64,000 nt of DNA from NCBI RefSeq assembly GCF_003353065.1, contig NZ_CP027806.1:2562501-2626500 (forward strand), read 5' to 3'. Positions 45,106 to 54,495 of this stretch are shown here, in pieces. The notes under the pieces were generated by a model, which saw only the letters and a program-made list of their open reading frames with translations, ran no database searches and was not told where the DNA came from. The position numbers and the translations under genes were made by a program. The stretch is from Cyclonatronum proteinivorum. Its GTDB lineage: Bacteria; Bacteroidota; Rhodothermia; Balneolales; Cyclonatronaceae. Every line of letters starts with the position of its first letter. The stretch's first letter is position 1.

Positions 45106-45966
45106 TTAGTTTTTGGAAGGCTTCATCATCCCAAAAAACTGTTTCAGCTGATCCCGGGGGGCAGCCTGCGTGATAAAGTTGAACTGACCAGATTTGAGTC
45201 GCTCACCGCCATCAATGGTCACACACTCACCGGTGATGTAGCCTGCAAGGTCGGAAATCAGGAAACAGGCAAGATTGGCGAGCTCTTCATGCTTGCCGTA
45301 GCGGCCTGCCGGAATTTGCTTCAGGTAGGCCTTTTCCATTTTCGGATCAGGCATCAGCCGCGTCCAGGCGCCCTCTGTTGGGAAGGGACCCGGCGCAATG
45401 CTGTTGACCCGAATGCCGTAGGTTGCCCACTCGTAAGCAAGCGTGTTGGTCATGGCGTACACACCGGCCTTGGCACAGGCCGATGGCAACACAAAAGCCG
45501 AACCGGTTTCTGTGTAAGTCGTCACGATGTTCAGAATGCTGCCCTCTTTTTTGGCATCAATCAGACGTTTGCCAAACTGTTGCGTGCAGTTAAAGGTGCC
45601 GTTCAGCACAATATCCACCACAGCACGAAACGCATTCGGACTCAGGTCTTCGGAAGCCGAAAGAAAATTTCCTGCGGCATTGTTAACGAGCACGTCACAG
45701 CCGCCATAGCTTTCCGCAATTTCATCCATCATTGCGCCAACGGCATCGTAATCGCGCACATCAACGGAATAAAAACCGGTTGCTTTGCCGGAAGCTGCCG
45801 CTTCATCAATTTCTTTGGCAGCGGCTTCAAGCTTCTCCATGCGTCGGCCACAAATGAGTACCTGCGCCCCAAGGGCTGCGAAGCTTTTACTCATGGCAAG
45901 CCCGAGCCCCGAACCGCCACCGGTAACAAGTACCGTTTTGCTACTTAGGGTATCCTCCTTAAACAT
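45106..45966 (-). CDS. Short-chain dehydrogenase, 2,4-dienoyl-CoA / enoyl-CoA reductase-like
   Basis: A 286-aa SDR. NADP motif: VLVTGGGSGLGLAMSKSF near 11. NNAAGNF is near 95, and the active-site region has the pattern typical of peroxisomal-type enoyl reductases, with Ser/Ala-rich PSACAKAGVYAM in place of the usual YxxxK Tyr position. The C-terminus has FLISDLAGYITGECVTIDGG, the SDR ending. It lies 2 bp after the long-chain acyl-CoA synthetase, so a role in unsaturated fatty-acid breakdown is likely. The replaced catalytic Tyr is as expected for 2,4-dienoyl-CoA reductases (family knowledge). Confidence 0.85.
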   Translation of the reverse strand: MFKEDTLSSKTVLVTGGGSGLGLAMSKSFAALGAQVLICGRRMEKLEAAAKEIDEAAASGKATGFYSVDVRDYDAVGAMMDEIAESYGGCDVLVNNAAGNFLSASEDLSPNAFRAVVDIVLNGTFNCTQQFGKRLIDAKKEGSILNIVTTYTETGSAFVLPSACAKAGVYAMTNTLAYEWATYGIRVNSIAPGPFPTEGAWTRLMPDPKMEKAYLKQIPAGRYGKHEELANLACFLISDLAGYITGECVTIDGGERLKSGQFNFITQAAPRDQLKQFFGMMKPSKN

Positions 45967-45968
45967 GC

Positions 45969-47744
45969 TTACTGCTCCTCGTAAATGCGTTCAATTTCCA
46001 GTTTGTACTTATCATGGATTACGCGGCGCTTCGTCTTCATGGTCGGTGTAAGTTCACCGCCATCAATACTAAGCAAGGAGTCAAGCAACGCAAACTTCTT
46101 AATCTGCTCCCAAGCCGGTAATTTCTCATTCAGGAGATCCACTTCGGCCTGAATCAGTTTTTCAACGCGTGCAGCATAATCCGGATCATCCTCCGAAACA
46201 GCTCCCATTTTTGCTTTGATGGCTTCCGCATTGGGAACAATTAGCGCTGAACAGAACTTGCGGCTTGCACCAAGCACTACGATCTGTTCAATAAGTCCGC
46301 TGTTCATTAAGGTATTTTCTACGTGCTGCGGCGCGACATACTTTCCGGTGGAAAGCTTGAAGATATCTTTCTTACGATCGGTAATATACAGGAAGCCCTC
46401 CGCATCAATCTTGCCGACATCACCGGTCATGAACCAGCCGTCTTTGTCGATGACTTCCGCTGTAGCCTCCGGATTTTTGTAGTAGCCTTTCATGATGTTC
46501 GGTCCGCGGGCAAGAATTTCGCCATCGTCAGCAATTTTCAGCTCAACACAGCGAATGGCGCGACCTGATGATCCTTCCCGAATGCCGCCCGTTGTAGTTA
46601 CCGTCAGTACCGGTGAAGTCTCCGTAAGCCCGTACCCCTGATGACAGCGGAAACCCAGGGCTGTAAAGAAGTTCATCATGGTAGGTGAAAGCGCGGCGCC
46701 ACCGCTGATGAAGCCGAGAAGATTACCGCCAAAGCCCGCGCGGATTTTACTAAACACCAGCTTGTCCGCCATCCGCAGCTTAAAGGCCGCGAAACCGGTT
46801 GGCGGCGTGTTGATTTTATACGCCTTAGCCTGTTCCATCGCCCACATTCCGATTTTTAACGCAAGCCCTTCACCCGAAGCCACTTTATTCAGAATGCCGG
46901 AATAAATTTTTTCAAGAAGCCTTGGTACCGTTGCAAAAAACATCGGCTTCACATGACCAATATCATCCTTGATTTCCTCAACCACTTCGATGTAGTAAAT
47001 CGGGTAGCCGATATGCATATACAGGTAATTGAGCATGCGCTCAAAAATATGCGAGAGCGGCAAATAGCTGAGAATGCGTCCGCCCCTTTCACCTTCAATA
47101 TCAAATGGAATCCGCTCAATGGAATACTGCACATTAGACGCAATATTCTGATGGGTAAGCATAACCCCTTTGGGTAAACCTGTGGTACCGGACGTATAAA
47201 TAAAGGAAGCCAGATCATCGGGCTTCACATCACTTCTGAGTTTCTCAAACAGACCGGGATTTTCCTTTTCAAAGGCTTCCCCTTCCTTCAGCATATCATC
47301 GAACATCCGGAAACCTTTTTCCGCTGTGCTAACCAAACAAACTATCTCAAGCCCTTTAACATCCTTATAGTAAGGCTTAAAATTGCTGAAAAGCTTATCC
47401 TGCGAAAACATATAAATCTTGGCTTCCGAGTTTTCCAGGATGTATTTAATCTGATCGCCGGGCTGTGTGGTATAAATCGGTACATTGATGGCCCCGATGG
47501 AAAGAATTGCGGCATCCGCCAGAATCCATCTGACCGAATTTTCTGAATGAAGGGCAACCCGATCCCCTTTTCGGATTCCCATTTTGTGCAGTGCAAGCGC
47601 AAGATGACGCTTCATGCGGTCAAAATCGTCCAAAGTAGTTTGAATCCAGGTACCGTTTCGTTTGGTAGCCCCTATGATTCCGGTGTTATTCTTTTGCCTG
47701 CCGGCTTCGGCAATTTCGAATATAGTCTGAGGCTGAAATTCCAT
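45969..47744 (-). CDS. fadD: Long-chain acyl-CoA synthetase
   Basis: Activates fatty acids to acyl-CoA using ATP. 591 aa from the ATG at 47744 (MEFQPQTIFEIAEAGRQ); the frame is open to 47945, but that piece is not family-like. AMP-binding motifs: YTSGTTGLPKGVMLTHQN near 180, GYGLTETSPV near 345, and GDVGKIDAEGFLYITDRKKD near 445 for the hinge. It resembles the FAA1-like branch. Two-gene operon with the SDR. The shared TTAAC-N3-GTTAA site lies about 225 bp upstream. Confidence 0.93.
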   Translation of the reverse strand: MEFQPQTIFEIAEAGRQKNNTGIIGATKRNGTWIQTTLDDFDRMKRHLALALHKMGIRKGDRVALHSENSVRWILADAAILSIGAINVPIYTTQPGDQIKYILENSEAKIYMFSQDKLFSNFKPYYKDVKGLEIVCLVSTAEKGFRMFDDMLKEGEAFEKENPGLFEKLRSDVKPDDLASFIYTSGTTGLPKGVMLTHQNIASNVQYSIERIPFDIEGERGGRILSYLPLSHIFERMLNYLYMHIGYPIYYIEVVEEIKDDIGHVKPMFFATVPRLLEKIYSGILNKVASGEGLALKIGMWAMEQAKAYKINTPPTGFAAFKLRMADKLVFSKIRAGFGGNLLGFISGGAALSPTMMNFFTALGFRCHQGYGLTETSPVLTVTTTGGIREGSSGRAIRCVELKIADDGEILARGPNIMKGYYKNPEATAEVIDKDGWFMTGDVGKIDAEGFLYITDRKKDIFKLSTGKYVAPQHVENTLMNSGLIEQIVVLGASRKFCSALIVPNAEAIKAKMGAVSEDDPDYAARVEKLIQAEVDLLNEKLPAWEQIKKFALLDSLLSIDGGELTPTMKTKRRVIHDKYKLEIERIYEEQ

Positions 47745-47968
47745 AGTGTGCGTCGTTTTGATTAGATTGAGTATTACAGGAAGGATAAAACAAAGTTCAG
47801 CATGGATTAGCAAGGCAAAGGTAATGCATTTTAAAATACCAAAGCGAACCGATACAGGTACCGTCCCTTTTCTGAAAAAATGCAGTGCGAAGTCCCTTCC
47901 GCAGGATTTATTACACCTAAAACCCTGTTGGTTTGAGACAAGCATTTAGGGTACCTTAGCCCTAAGCA

Positions 47969-47994
47969 CTAACAGTGTTAATATGCTATATTTG
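47969..47994. promoter_or_regulatory. Fatty-acid operator and -7 box between fadD and thioesterase
   Basis: CTAACAGTGTTAA at 47969-47981 matches 12 of 13 positions of the TTAAC-N3-GTTAA unit found twice at the fadN promoter. Five bases on is TATATTTG (47987-47994), a Bacteroidota-type -7 box, placing the thioesterase start site near 48000. The operator would overlap this promoter. Its effect on fadD, in the other direction, is less certain. Confidence 0.6.
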
Positions 47995-48015
47995 CCCGTC
48001 CTTTCAAAGCCAAAT

Positions 48016-48459
48016 ATGAAGATACAGAACGAATTAAAAGAAATTGTAACCGCTTTTTTCAGTCAAAAAGAGCGAAATATGGGCCATGCACTCGGTATAG
48101 AGTTCAACTCCCTGTTTAAAGATGAAGTCCGTGCCACCATGCCGGTTAATGAAAACACCCGTCAGCCTTTCGGCTTGCTGCATGGCGGCGCTTCCGTTGC
48201 CCTCGGCGAAACCATTTGCTCGGTAGGCGCATGGCTGAATGTGGATCACCAAACACAGTCGGCTGTAGGTCTTGAAATCAATGCCAATCACCTGCGCGCA
48301 GCACGCAGCGGTACAGTCACCGGAGTGGCTAAACCAATTCACCGCGGTACTTCAACCCAAATATGGCAGTATGATGTGTACACCGAATCCGGCAAACATC
48401 TGTGTACCGGCCGGTGTACGCTCGCCATCATTTCAAACCGTACCGTGCGAAAAGGCTAA
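48016..48459 (+). CDS. PaaI-type hotdog thioesterase
   Basis: A 147-aa acyl-CoA thioesterase. The hotdog signature is QPFGLLHGGASVALGETICS near 50, with the catalytic Gly/Glu positions, followed by GLEINANHLRAARSGTV and the C-terminal strands. It starts at the ATG at 48016 (MKIQNELKEIV). An ATG at 47983 is in frame, but the -7 box lies inside that extension. Divergent from the fadD operon and sharing its operator. It may hydrolyse long- or medium-chain acyl-CoA, or aryl-acetyl-CoA. Confidence 0.88.
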   Translation: MKIQNELKEIVTAFFSQKERNMGHALGIEFNSLFKDEVRATMPVNENTRQPFGLLHGGASVALGETICSVGAWLNVDHQTQSAVGLEINANHLRAARSGTVTGVAKPIHRGTSTQIWQYDVYTESGKHLCTGRCTLAIISNRTVRKG

Positions 48460-48471
48460 ACGACACATCCC

Positions 48472-49206
48472 TTAAACCCGGTTCGGCTTCTCATTCAAAA
48501 TCCGGATAAGCCGGCGTCGGGCGACCGGAAACAGTGTCTTCTGAAAATCAAACGCTATCGGACTGTGAAAGGCGTAAGTCGCAGGGTTCGGCAGATCACG
48601 GTATTCCCGAATCAGACGGAGTTTTATGCTCGAAGGATCTTCCTGCGCGGCAAGTCCCTGTCCCAGTTTTTTAATGAGCGTAGTCTTCAGCGTACGATAG
48701 CGTTCGCGGGCATTTGAAAAGATGGAAAGTTCATAGCGATACAGATTAAGTCCGCCGGTGTCAAAATCGGGCATGAAAAAATAGCCTTCATCCGTGTAGG
48801 CGGGCTGAATGCCGACCTGATCGACACTCAGGTTCTCATCCACAAACTCATAAATGCTGATTCCCTCCTGAATGGCCTCATGGATCAGCGGCTGTGCCCA
48901 TCGGATGAAATCCTTCACAGCGCTAAGATCAAGTTTTTCCGGCAGTACCGACTCAAACGCTATATGCTTTTCAGCCAGATTGATACTCCGGATACGCTTC
49001 GGACCGCTGTTATCCAGACTCGTGAAGCCATCCAGAATTTGCTGCAATTGCGCCCGCAGCTCAATAAGGCGGCCTAAATGCGGGTACAACAGGTTCCTCT
49101 GAAACGCCTGCCTCATTTTCTGCAAATTGCCGAGAAGTACATACTGCCGCTTCTCATAATCTTCATTCACCTGCGTGAAAAACTCGATAGATAAATCTGC
49201 CTGCAT
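48472..49206 (-). CDS. Conserved-looking hypothetical protein
   Basis: A 244-aa soluble protein that I do not recognise. It is rich in charged helices: residues 1-60 (FFTQVNEDYEKRQYVLLGNL), then KHIAFESVLPEKLDLSAVKD with a mixed alpha/beta middle (EGYFFMPDFDTGGLNLYRYE), and a basic C-terminus with RRRLIRILNEKPNR. No signal peptide, transmembrane segment or known motif. ATG at 49206. Convergent with the thioesterase, 12 bp from its stop. The lack of stop codons over 244 codons and a normal composition support a real gene. Confidence 0.65.
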   Translation of the reverse strand: MQADLSIEFFTQVNEDYEKRQYVLLGNLQKMRQAFQRNLLYPHLGRLIELRAQLQQILDGFTSLDNSGPKRIRSINLAEKHIAFESVLPEKLDLSAVKDFIRWAQPLIHEAIQEGISIYEFVDENLSVDQVGIQPAYTDEGYFFMPDFDTGGLNLYRYELSIFSNARERYRTLKTTLIKKLGQGLAAQEDPSSIKLRLIREYRDLPNPATYAFHSPIAFDFQKTLFPVARRRLIRILNEKPNRV

Positions 49207-49508
49207 GGTATCATCATAGCTAAGTGTTACAAAATAAGCCTGAAATGCAGCGGATACCCGGAAACCCTAACGACCAAAATTCCCTGCACTCCGACCCTAA
49301 ATCGGTACTTGTCATCAGGAGTGACAAGCACACCGCAGTAATTAAATGCATGCTTTCAAAAATATCAAGTCGGCACCCGTCTTTTACAAACAAAACCGAA
49401 GGTCCGATAAAAGCCGCTGTCAGTGACGCGTTTGGCGGTCAACCTCCTTATCTTACAGTCCTTTCCAGCTTTCAGTGGCGCTTCACCTCCACCTAATTTC
49501 TTCCGGGT
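49207..49508 (+). other. Intergenic region before the HD gene
   Basis: About 300 bp between divergent genes; presumably promoters. The short open frames here do not look coding. I see no clear operator or RNA gene. Confidence 0.4.
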
Positions 49509-50774
49509 TTGCTTTCAGACAACAAAAAAGATCAGCTTTACAAAGTTTTCACGGATCCCATCCACGGATTTGTGCACGTGCCCAAAGGCCAAACCCTGCG
49601 CTTGCTCGATCACCCGTATGTGCAGCGGCTGCGGCGGATACGGCAGCTCGGCCTCGCCTACACCGTGTTTCCCGGTGCGGAGCACTCCCGCTTTTCGCAC
49701 GCGCTGGGCGCTGTCGGGCTCATGCTCAAAATGCTCACCACCCTACGCGACAAAAACACCACCATCAACAATCAGGAAGTCGAAGGCGTACTTGCCGCCA
49801 TTTTGCTCCACGATATCGGCCACGGCCCCTTCTCACACACCCTTGAGCACACCCTCATTTCGGACTTCAACCACGAAATGATGACCCTCGCCCTCATGAA
49901 ACAGCTCAACGCTGAATTCGACGGGGGGCTTGAAACCGCCATACAAATCTTCACCGATCAGCACCCCAAAGCCTTCCTGCACCAGCTCATCTCATCACAG
50001 CTCGACGCCGACCGGCTCGACTACATCAAACGCGACAGCTTCTACACCGGCGTACTTGAAGGCTCCATCGGTATCGATCGCATCATCAAAACCCTGCGCG
50101 TGCACAACGGCAGCATAGTGATGGAAAAAAAAGGCATTTACGCAGTCGAAAACTACATCATGGCCCGCCGCTTCATGTACATGCAGGTGTACCTCCACAA
50201 AACCGTGCTATGCGCAGATATGCTCATCCGCTCCGTCTTCCGCCGCGCCACCGACCTCGTTGAAGAAGGCTATCAGCTGGCCTTCCCCTCCCCGGCCATC
50301 CGCTACTTCCTCGAAAAAAAACCAAGTGCCAAAAAAGGCATTTCCCGCGAACTCCTGCAACACTACGTCATGCTCGACGACGCCGACGTGCTCATGTGCC
50401 TCAAATTCTGGCAGTACGAAAAAGACCCCATCCTCGCCGACCTCTGCAGCCGCTTCCTCAACCGCCGCTTCTTCCGCGCCACGCCCCTCATCCATAAACC
50501 CAGCCCCGAAGACAAACACCGCTACCGCCTCGCCACCTCCAGAGTGCTCCGGGCCAAGCGCCTGCCCTTCGACGAAAAATCAGCCGGATACTACTTCGGC
50601 ACCACCGAAACCCGCAACGAAGCCTACCGCTTCGAACGCTCCGGCATCTACATCATGGAACAACCCGGCGTAGCCGTCGAATTCTCCAAAGCCGCCGACG
50701 CCCGCCACATCGAAGCCCTCAGCACCCCCATCGTAAAACACTACGCCATCCACCTCAAAGAACTCAACTCCTGA
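49509..50774 (+). CDS. HD-domain phosphohydrolase (dNTPase-like)
   Basis: A 421-aa cytoplasmic metal-dependent phosphohydrolase. HD motif: His in EHSRFSHALGAVGLM near 58-65, HDIGHGPFSHTLEH near 100 and DADRLDYIKRD near 175. These are the residues of the SAMHD1/dGTPase-like family, which hydrolyses dNTPs to nucleosides. No ATG exists near the N-terminus; TTG at 49509 is the likely start (LSDNKKDQLYKVFTDPIHGF). The gene is strikingly C-rich in the third codon position towards its 3' half, unlike its neighbours. Confidence 0.88.
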   Translation: MLSDNKKDQLYKVFTDPIHGFVHVPKGQTLRLLDHPYVQRLRRIRQLGLAYTVFPGAEHSRFSHALGAVGLMLKMLTTLRDKNTTINNQEVEGVLAAILLHDIGHGPFSHTLEHTLISDFNHEMMTLALMKQLNAEFDGGLETAIQIFTDQHPKAFLHQLISSQLDADRLDYIKRDSFYTGVLEGSIGIDRIIKTLRVHNGSIVMEKKGIYAVENYIMARRFMYMQVYLHKTVLCADMLIRSVFRRATDLVEEGYQLAFPSPAIRYFLEKKPSAKKGISRELLQHYVMLDDADVLMCLKFWQYEKDPILADLCSRFLNRRFFRATPLIHKPSPEDKHRYRLATSRVLRAKRLPFDEKSAGYYFGTTETRNEAYRFERSGIYIMEQPGVAVEFSKAADARHIEALSTPIVKHYAIHLKELNS

Positions 50775-51098
50775 AACTAGAGTGGTACCCCAAACCGCCA
50801 GTCCCCGCCCCCACAACGGAACCTATCATCCCCGGCCCCTACCCCCTGCAAGCTGCCCCTCAGCAATTCAGGTCTTTTTTATTTTTTGGGAAAACTCCGT
50901 GAACATCAGGAGCTCTGTCATAGATTGAAAAACCCCAAAACGAAGATGAATGCGTTGCTTTTTTTCATTGACGACAAAACCGGGCCCCCAAACCAGCCCA
51001 CGGTTTTGAACAGGATTTGTAAGATTCTCAGGATCAACAAGATGAGCTAAAACCAACTTCAAAAGCCAGAAATAAAACCGAAGCTACCCCATTTACGC
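50775..51098. other. Non-coding spacer leading into the repeat tract
   Basis: About 320 bp after the HD gene. Short open stretches exist on both strands but none has coding character. I see no known element. Confidence 0.4.
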
Positions 51099-51665
51099 CA
51101 CGAAGCCAAACTCCAATCTGCGAGATCGGTGGCCCCGGGAAAGATGTATTCAACGGCATTATGCCGAAAAATTAAAAAAGCCCAGATGGTGTCGGGCCGG
51201 GGTGTGACCACCACAATACCGGAATTCACCTCCTTACGCCACGGAAAAAACGCGCACAGAGATCAGGGCAAAATTATGTACCAAGACCCAACCAAGCCCT
51301 GAAAGGGCGACATACCAAAGCCCGGGGTGCCAACCCCGGGAACGCGGCCCATTACAAATGAAGCCCTGAAAGGGCGGCATACCATCGGGAGTGGATTCAG
51401 CCTACCATATTCGAACCCCGCACACTCATTACGGATAGAGCCTGTAATTTCCCCGCGAAGCCGCACCCGCACCGCTCCTTCCTTTCACAGCCAATCAGCT
51501 TACACTTAAACCCACGAGCTTCGACCACCACTCCCACACCCCGGCCCGCGGGCATCAGGGCGTTGAAATGGTTCAAAAACGATAAAGCCTCATCAACCCT
51601 ATCACTCTCATATAGGGGCCACCCCTCTCGAGATGGGAATTGCGAAGTCAAGTTTTAATAATACT
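51099..51665. repeat. Direct repeat copy A of a REP-rich non-coding unit
   Basis: First of two tandem copies. It begins CACGAAGCCAAACTCC and ends with the palindrome-like CCCCTCTCGAGATGGG stretch and TAATAATACTTTC. It contains GCCCT-GAA-AGGGC hairpin units twice (near 51297 and 51363), so a piece of about 66 bp with a CCCGGGG/CCCCGGG hairpin is duplicated inside this copy only. Similar hairpins are common in Bacteroidota intergenic DNA. No gene. Confidence 0.75.
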
Positions 51666-51715
51666 TTCGCAGCCTTATTTGCATTGTTTTTTTTGGCTTC
51701 ACAGTCCTGAAACAC

Positions 51716-52231
51716 CACGAAGCCAAACTCCCCTCTGCGAGAGGGCTGGCCCCGGGAAAGATGTAATCAGCGGCATAATGCCGAAAAATATCACAAAATT
51801 TAAAAAATCCCAGATGGTGTCGGGTCGGGGTGTGACCGCCGCAATACCGGAATTCACCTCCTTACGCCACCGAAAAAAACACCCCGCAAAGAGATCAGGG
51901 CAAAATTTTGTACCAAAACCCAACCCAGCCCTGAAAGGGCGACATACCATCGGGAGTAAATTCAGCCTACCATCTTCGAACCCTGCACACTCATTACGGA
52001 TAGAGCCCGTAATTTCCCCGCGAAGCCGCACCCGCACCGCTCCTTCCTTTCACAGCCAATCAGCTTACACTGAAACCCACGAGCTTCGACCACCACTCCC
52101 ACACCCCGGCCCGCGGGCATCAGGGCGTTGAAATGGTTCAAAAACGATAAAGCCTCATCAACCCTATCACTCTCATATAGGGGCCACCCCTCTCGAGAGG
52201 GGAATTGGGAAGTGCTGAGATAATAATACTT
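51716..52231. repeat. Direct repeat copy B of the same unit
   Basis: Second tandem copy, offset 617 bp at the left end. Same order of blocks: CACGAAGCCAAACTCC, the GCCCTGAAAGGGC hairpin (once), a long nearly identical block with TCATTACGGATAGAGCC, then CCCCTCTCGAGAGGGG, a perfect 16-bp palindrome. It lacks the extra 66-bp piece of copy A. Confidence 0.75.
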
Positions 52232-52256
52232 TCAAGATCAGAATAAAAATAAAAGC

Positions 52257-52289
52257 AAAAAGCCCGCTCCAAAGAGAACGGGCTTTTTT
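52257..52289 (-). terminator. Intrinsic terminator after the T9SS cargo gene
   Basis: AAAAAGCCCG / CGGGCTTTTT with a 12-nt loop and flanking A/T runs, just after the stop at 52314 on the minus strand. Confidence 0.8.
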
Positions 52290-52313
52290 TAATGCGAAAT
52301 ATAATTATCAAGG

Positions 52314-53825
52314 TTATTTGATGAGCGTTACACGGCTCGTTTTCATCAGGTCGCCGGACTGTAACCGTATCAGATAAACCCCGCTGGATAATGCAGCAGC
52401 ATCGAAAGGCACGGTGTAGCTTCCTGCGGGTTTGGCTTCATTCACCAGCACTGCGACTTGTCTGCCAAGCATATCGAAGACTTCAAGACTAACATGTCCG
52501 GTTTCTGATATTTCAAATGGAATGTTAGTTGTAGGGTTAAACGGGTTGGGGTAGGCATTACCCAGGGAAATACCTGCAGGAAGCTGATGTTCATCACCGC
52601 GTACATCAACATTGGTAAGATCCCATTCGAGCAGCAGGCGTGCTGTATCTATCATCTCACCTGCGAAAGGGTCAAAAGTCGAAAACTGCGCAAGATCAGG
52701 TACAAGCGAAGAGCTGTTATACTCAAAAACCTCCGTCCCAATCGGTATCCACTGTTCCTCAAAAATATCATATTCGGAAGCAGTGCCGTAGAGAATCTGT
52801 CCGAGCTCATTGAATGCGATTTCTATTCGGGTATCCGGTTGCCAGCCTTCTTCTTCATTAAAAAAGGCTGAAGTATAGATTACAGCGGAATCATAATCTT
52901 CCGTTGGCATATCCTCATCAACGCGGAGCATACGAAACTCATCAACCCATGCAGCACCATCCCATACCTGTTCAATAGTACCGGGCATGTCAAGCTGAAG
53001 CAGCATAAGCGTTTCGCTGCTGACCATCAGGACTTCGAGCTGCCTTGTGATCATCTCATAGAAGTCAGATGGTGATGTATCGACATAAATAATCCGGTAA
53101 TCGGGTATGAATTCGTCGCCGTCAAATACGCTGTATGTTTCGAACAAATCTTCGCCATTGTAGGTGAATTCCGAGCGGCCAACGGGTTGCATTTCTGTTC
53201 CGTCCGTAACGAATTCTTCGATCTTACTGATATCAGTTCCCTCATAACCCACGAAGATTTCCAGAAAAGGATCCCCAAATTCAGCGATACTAACTTCACT
53301 GATAAAGCTTTGGCCGTCAATTTGCGTGTAAGCAAATTCTTCTTTTACCTCTTCTTCCCATCCAATGCTTTCGACCCAGCTGAAATATACATTTTCACGG
53401 AGCAAATCATTTTCATATCCGAACGCCTGCTTTTCTTCATCAAACCAATCATTAGAAAAAAAACTTCTTTGTGTGATTATTTCAGAAATACGTCCATTTT
53501 CCCAGGTGTAGAGGTTTCTCATAAAATTTTGATAGTCATCCTCACCATCGCGGGGCTCTGCAACATTTAGCTGCAGGCGCGCTTCCGTCAGAAGCGGGTC
53601 GTTGTTAAGCAGCCCGGCGCCTGAACTTTGGCCTGGAAACAAATTCACCCAGCGCATAAGCCTTAGATTCGATAGCAAGGCTACATTTCGGAAGTCCTGC
53701 GTAATTTCTTCGGGCTCGGACTCAGCAATGTGACCAGCTTCCGAAGCTTGCTTCCCAAACAGAAGCGATGAAGGAGCCATGAGTAATACGGTTGTTAACA
53801 AAAAGGATAGGATCGGTTTAAGCAT
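52314..53825 (-). CDS. Secreted protein with type IX secretion C-terminal sorting domain
   Basis: A 503-aa exported protein. The signal peptide MLKPILSFLLTTVLLMAPSS is followed by an acidic body (about 40-415) that I cannot assign, rich in Asp, Glu, Trp and Tyr. Residues about 425-503 are the sorting domain: NAYPNPFNPTTNIPFEIS, LEVFDMLGRQVAVLVNE, SSGVYLIRLQSGDLMKTSRV. This domain directs transport across the outer membrane by the type IX system and is then removed or attached to the surface (family knowledge). It is monocistronic with its own terminator. Confidence 0.88.
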   Translation of the reverse strand: MLKPILSFLLTTVLLMAPSSLLFGKQASEAGHIAESEPEEITQDFRNVALLSNLRLMRWVNLFPGQSSGAGLLNNDPLLTEARLQLNVAEPRDGEDDYQNFMRNLYTWENGRISEIITQRSFFSNDWFDEEKQAFGYENDLLRENVYFSWVESIGWEEEVKEEFAYTQIDGQSFISEVSIAEFGDPFLEIFVGYEGTDISKIEEFVTDGTEMQPVGRSEFTYNGEDLFETYSVFDGDEFIPDYRIIYVDTSPSDFYEMITRQLEVLMVSSETLMLLQLDMPGTIEQVWDGAAWVDEFRMLRVDEDMPTEDYDSAVIYTSAFFNEEEGWQPDTRIEIAFNELGQILYGTASEYDIFEEQWIPIGTEVFEYNSSSLVPDLAQFSTFDPFAGEMIDTARLLLEWDLTNVDVRGDEHQLPAGISLGNAYPNPFNPTTNIPFEISETGHVSLEVFDMLGRQVAVLVNEAKPAGSYTVPFDAAALSSGVYLIRLQSGDLMKTSRVTLIK

Positions 53826-54224
53826 TCTATTTACCTCTGATCGTAGTTTTTGGTTGATGATGTACCTGCCGGTTACAGTTTGCTAAATGCAACATTTAAG
53901 GCATAATGGGTATATATTTAACAACAACAGACATGGAATTTCCCATCACATACACAAACTACGTAAAATTTATTGCTTATAAAAACGGTCCCTGAGTCTA
54001 AACCGATACGGTATAAATGCACCTATTAGCAATCTTTGATCTTTAACTCAGAATAAAAGCAGTATCAACTCACGGAAATCGCTGGAATCCGTGCGCAGCT
54101 ATTGACCTCCCCCAATCTCCGACAGCTATTCTATCCTAAACAAATCATAATCAACAATTTATACTCTAAAACCTACCCTGTTATGGGTGATGCGCCTTAA
54201 CTCTGCCAACTCCCTAAACCCGTT
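53826..54224. other. Intergenic region upstream of the T9SS cargo gene
   Basis: About 400 A+T-rich bp. Presumably holds the promoter for the secreted-protein gene. No gene or repeat seen. Confidence 0.4.
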
Positions 54225-54259
54225 AAGCTCCGCTTCAGGGTGTTCATGAAGCGGAGCTT
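54225..54259. terminator. Hairpin between the T9SS gene region and the sorting-domain remnant
   Basis: Perfect 13-bp arms AAGCTCCGCTTCA / TGAAGCGGAGCTT with a 9-nt loop. Read on the minus strand it follows the remnant's stop, so it may be the original terminator of the decayed gene. Confidence 0.75.
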
Positions 54260-54284
54260 TATTGCCTGCTTATTCGGTATCTAA

Positions 54285-54480
54285 CTATTGGTAGTAATAG
54301 CGGATGAGCGTAACGCGACGCATTTGCAACTGATCGCCGGACCGTAACCGTATCAGATAAACCCCGCTTGACAGGGAAGCTGCCCTCTTCAAGGCTCCCA
54401 TGGCCGGTTTGGGATATTTCAAACGGAATGTTTGTGGAGGGATTCAAAGGGAATCAAAAGATCATCACCACGAGGTAATG
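54285..54480 (-). pseudogene. Decayed remnant of a T9SS sorting-domain gene
   Basis: On the minus strand the pieces LPRGDDLL, NPSTNIPFEISQTGHGSLE and then, in another frame, AASLSSGVYLIRLRSGDQLQ followed by MRRVTLIRYYYQ and a stop match the C-terminal domain of the gene at 52314-53825. They have lost the NAYPN stretch and about 33 codons around FDMLGR. Two deletions and a frame change make it non-functional. It is the end of a former cargo gene whose body has gone. Confidence 0.8.
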
Positions 54481-54495
54481 TTCAGGCCGTTCTGC

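Noticed and set aside
51327-52131. Short open frames with ALKGRHTIG-like translations in the repeat tract
   Set aside because: They arise from the GCCCTGAAAGGGC hairpin repeats, occur on both strands and are duplicated with the repeat; not genes.
51099-52231. CRISPR array
   Set aside because: The repeats are long tandem units with hairpins, not short regularly spaced repeats with unique spacers, and no cas gene is present.
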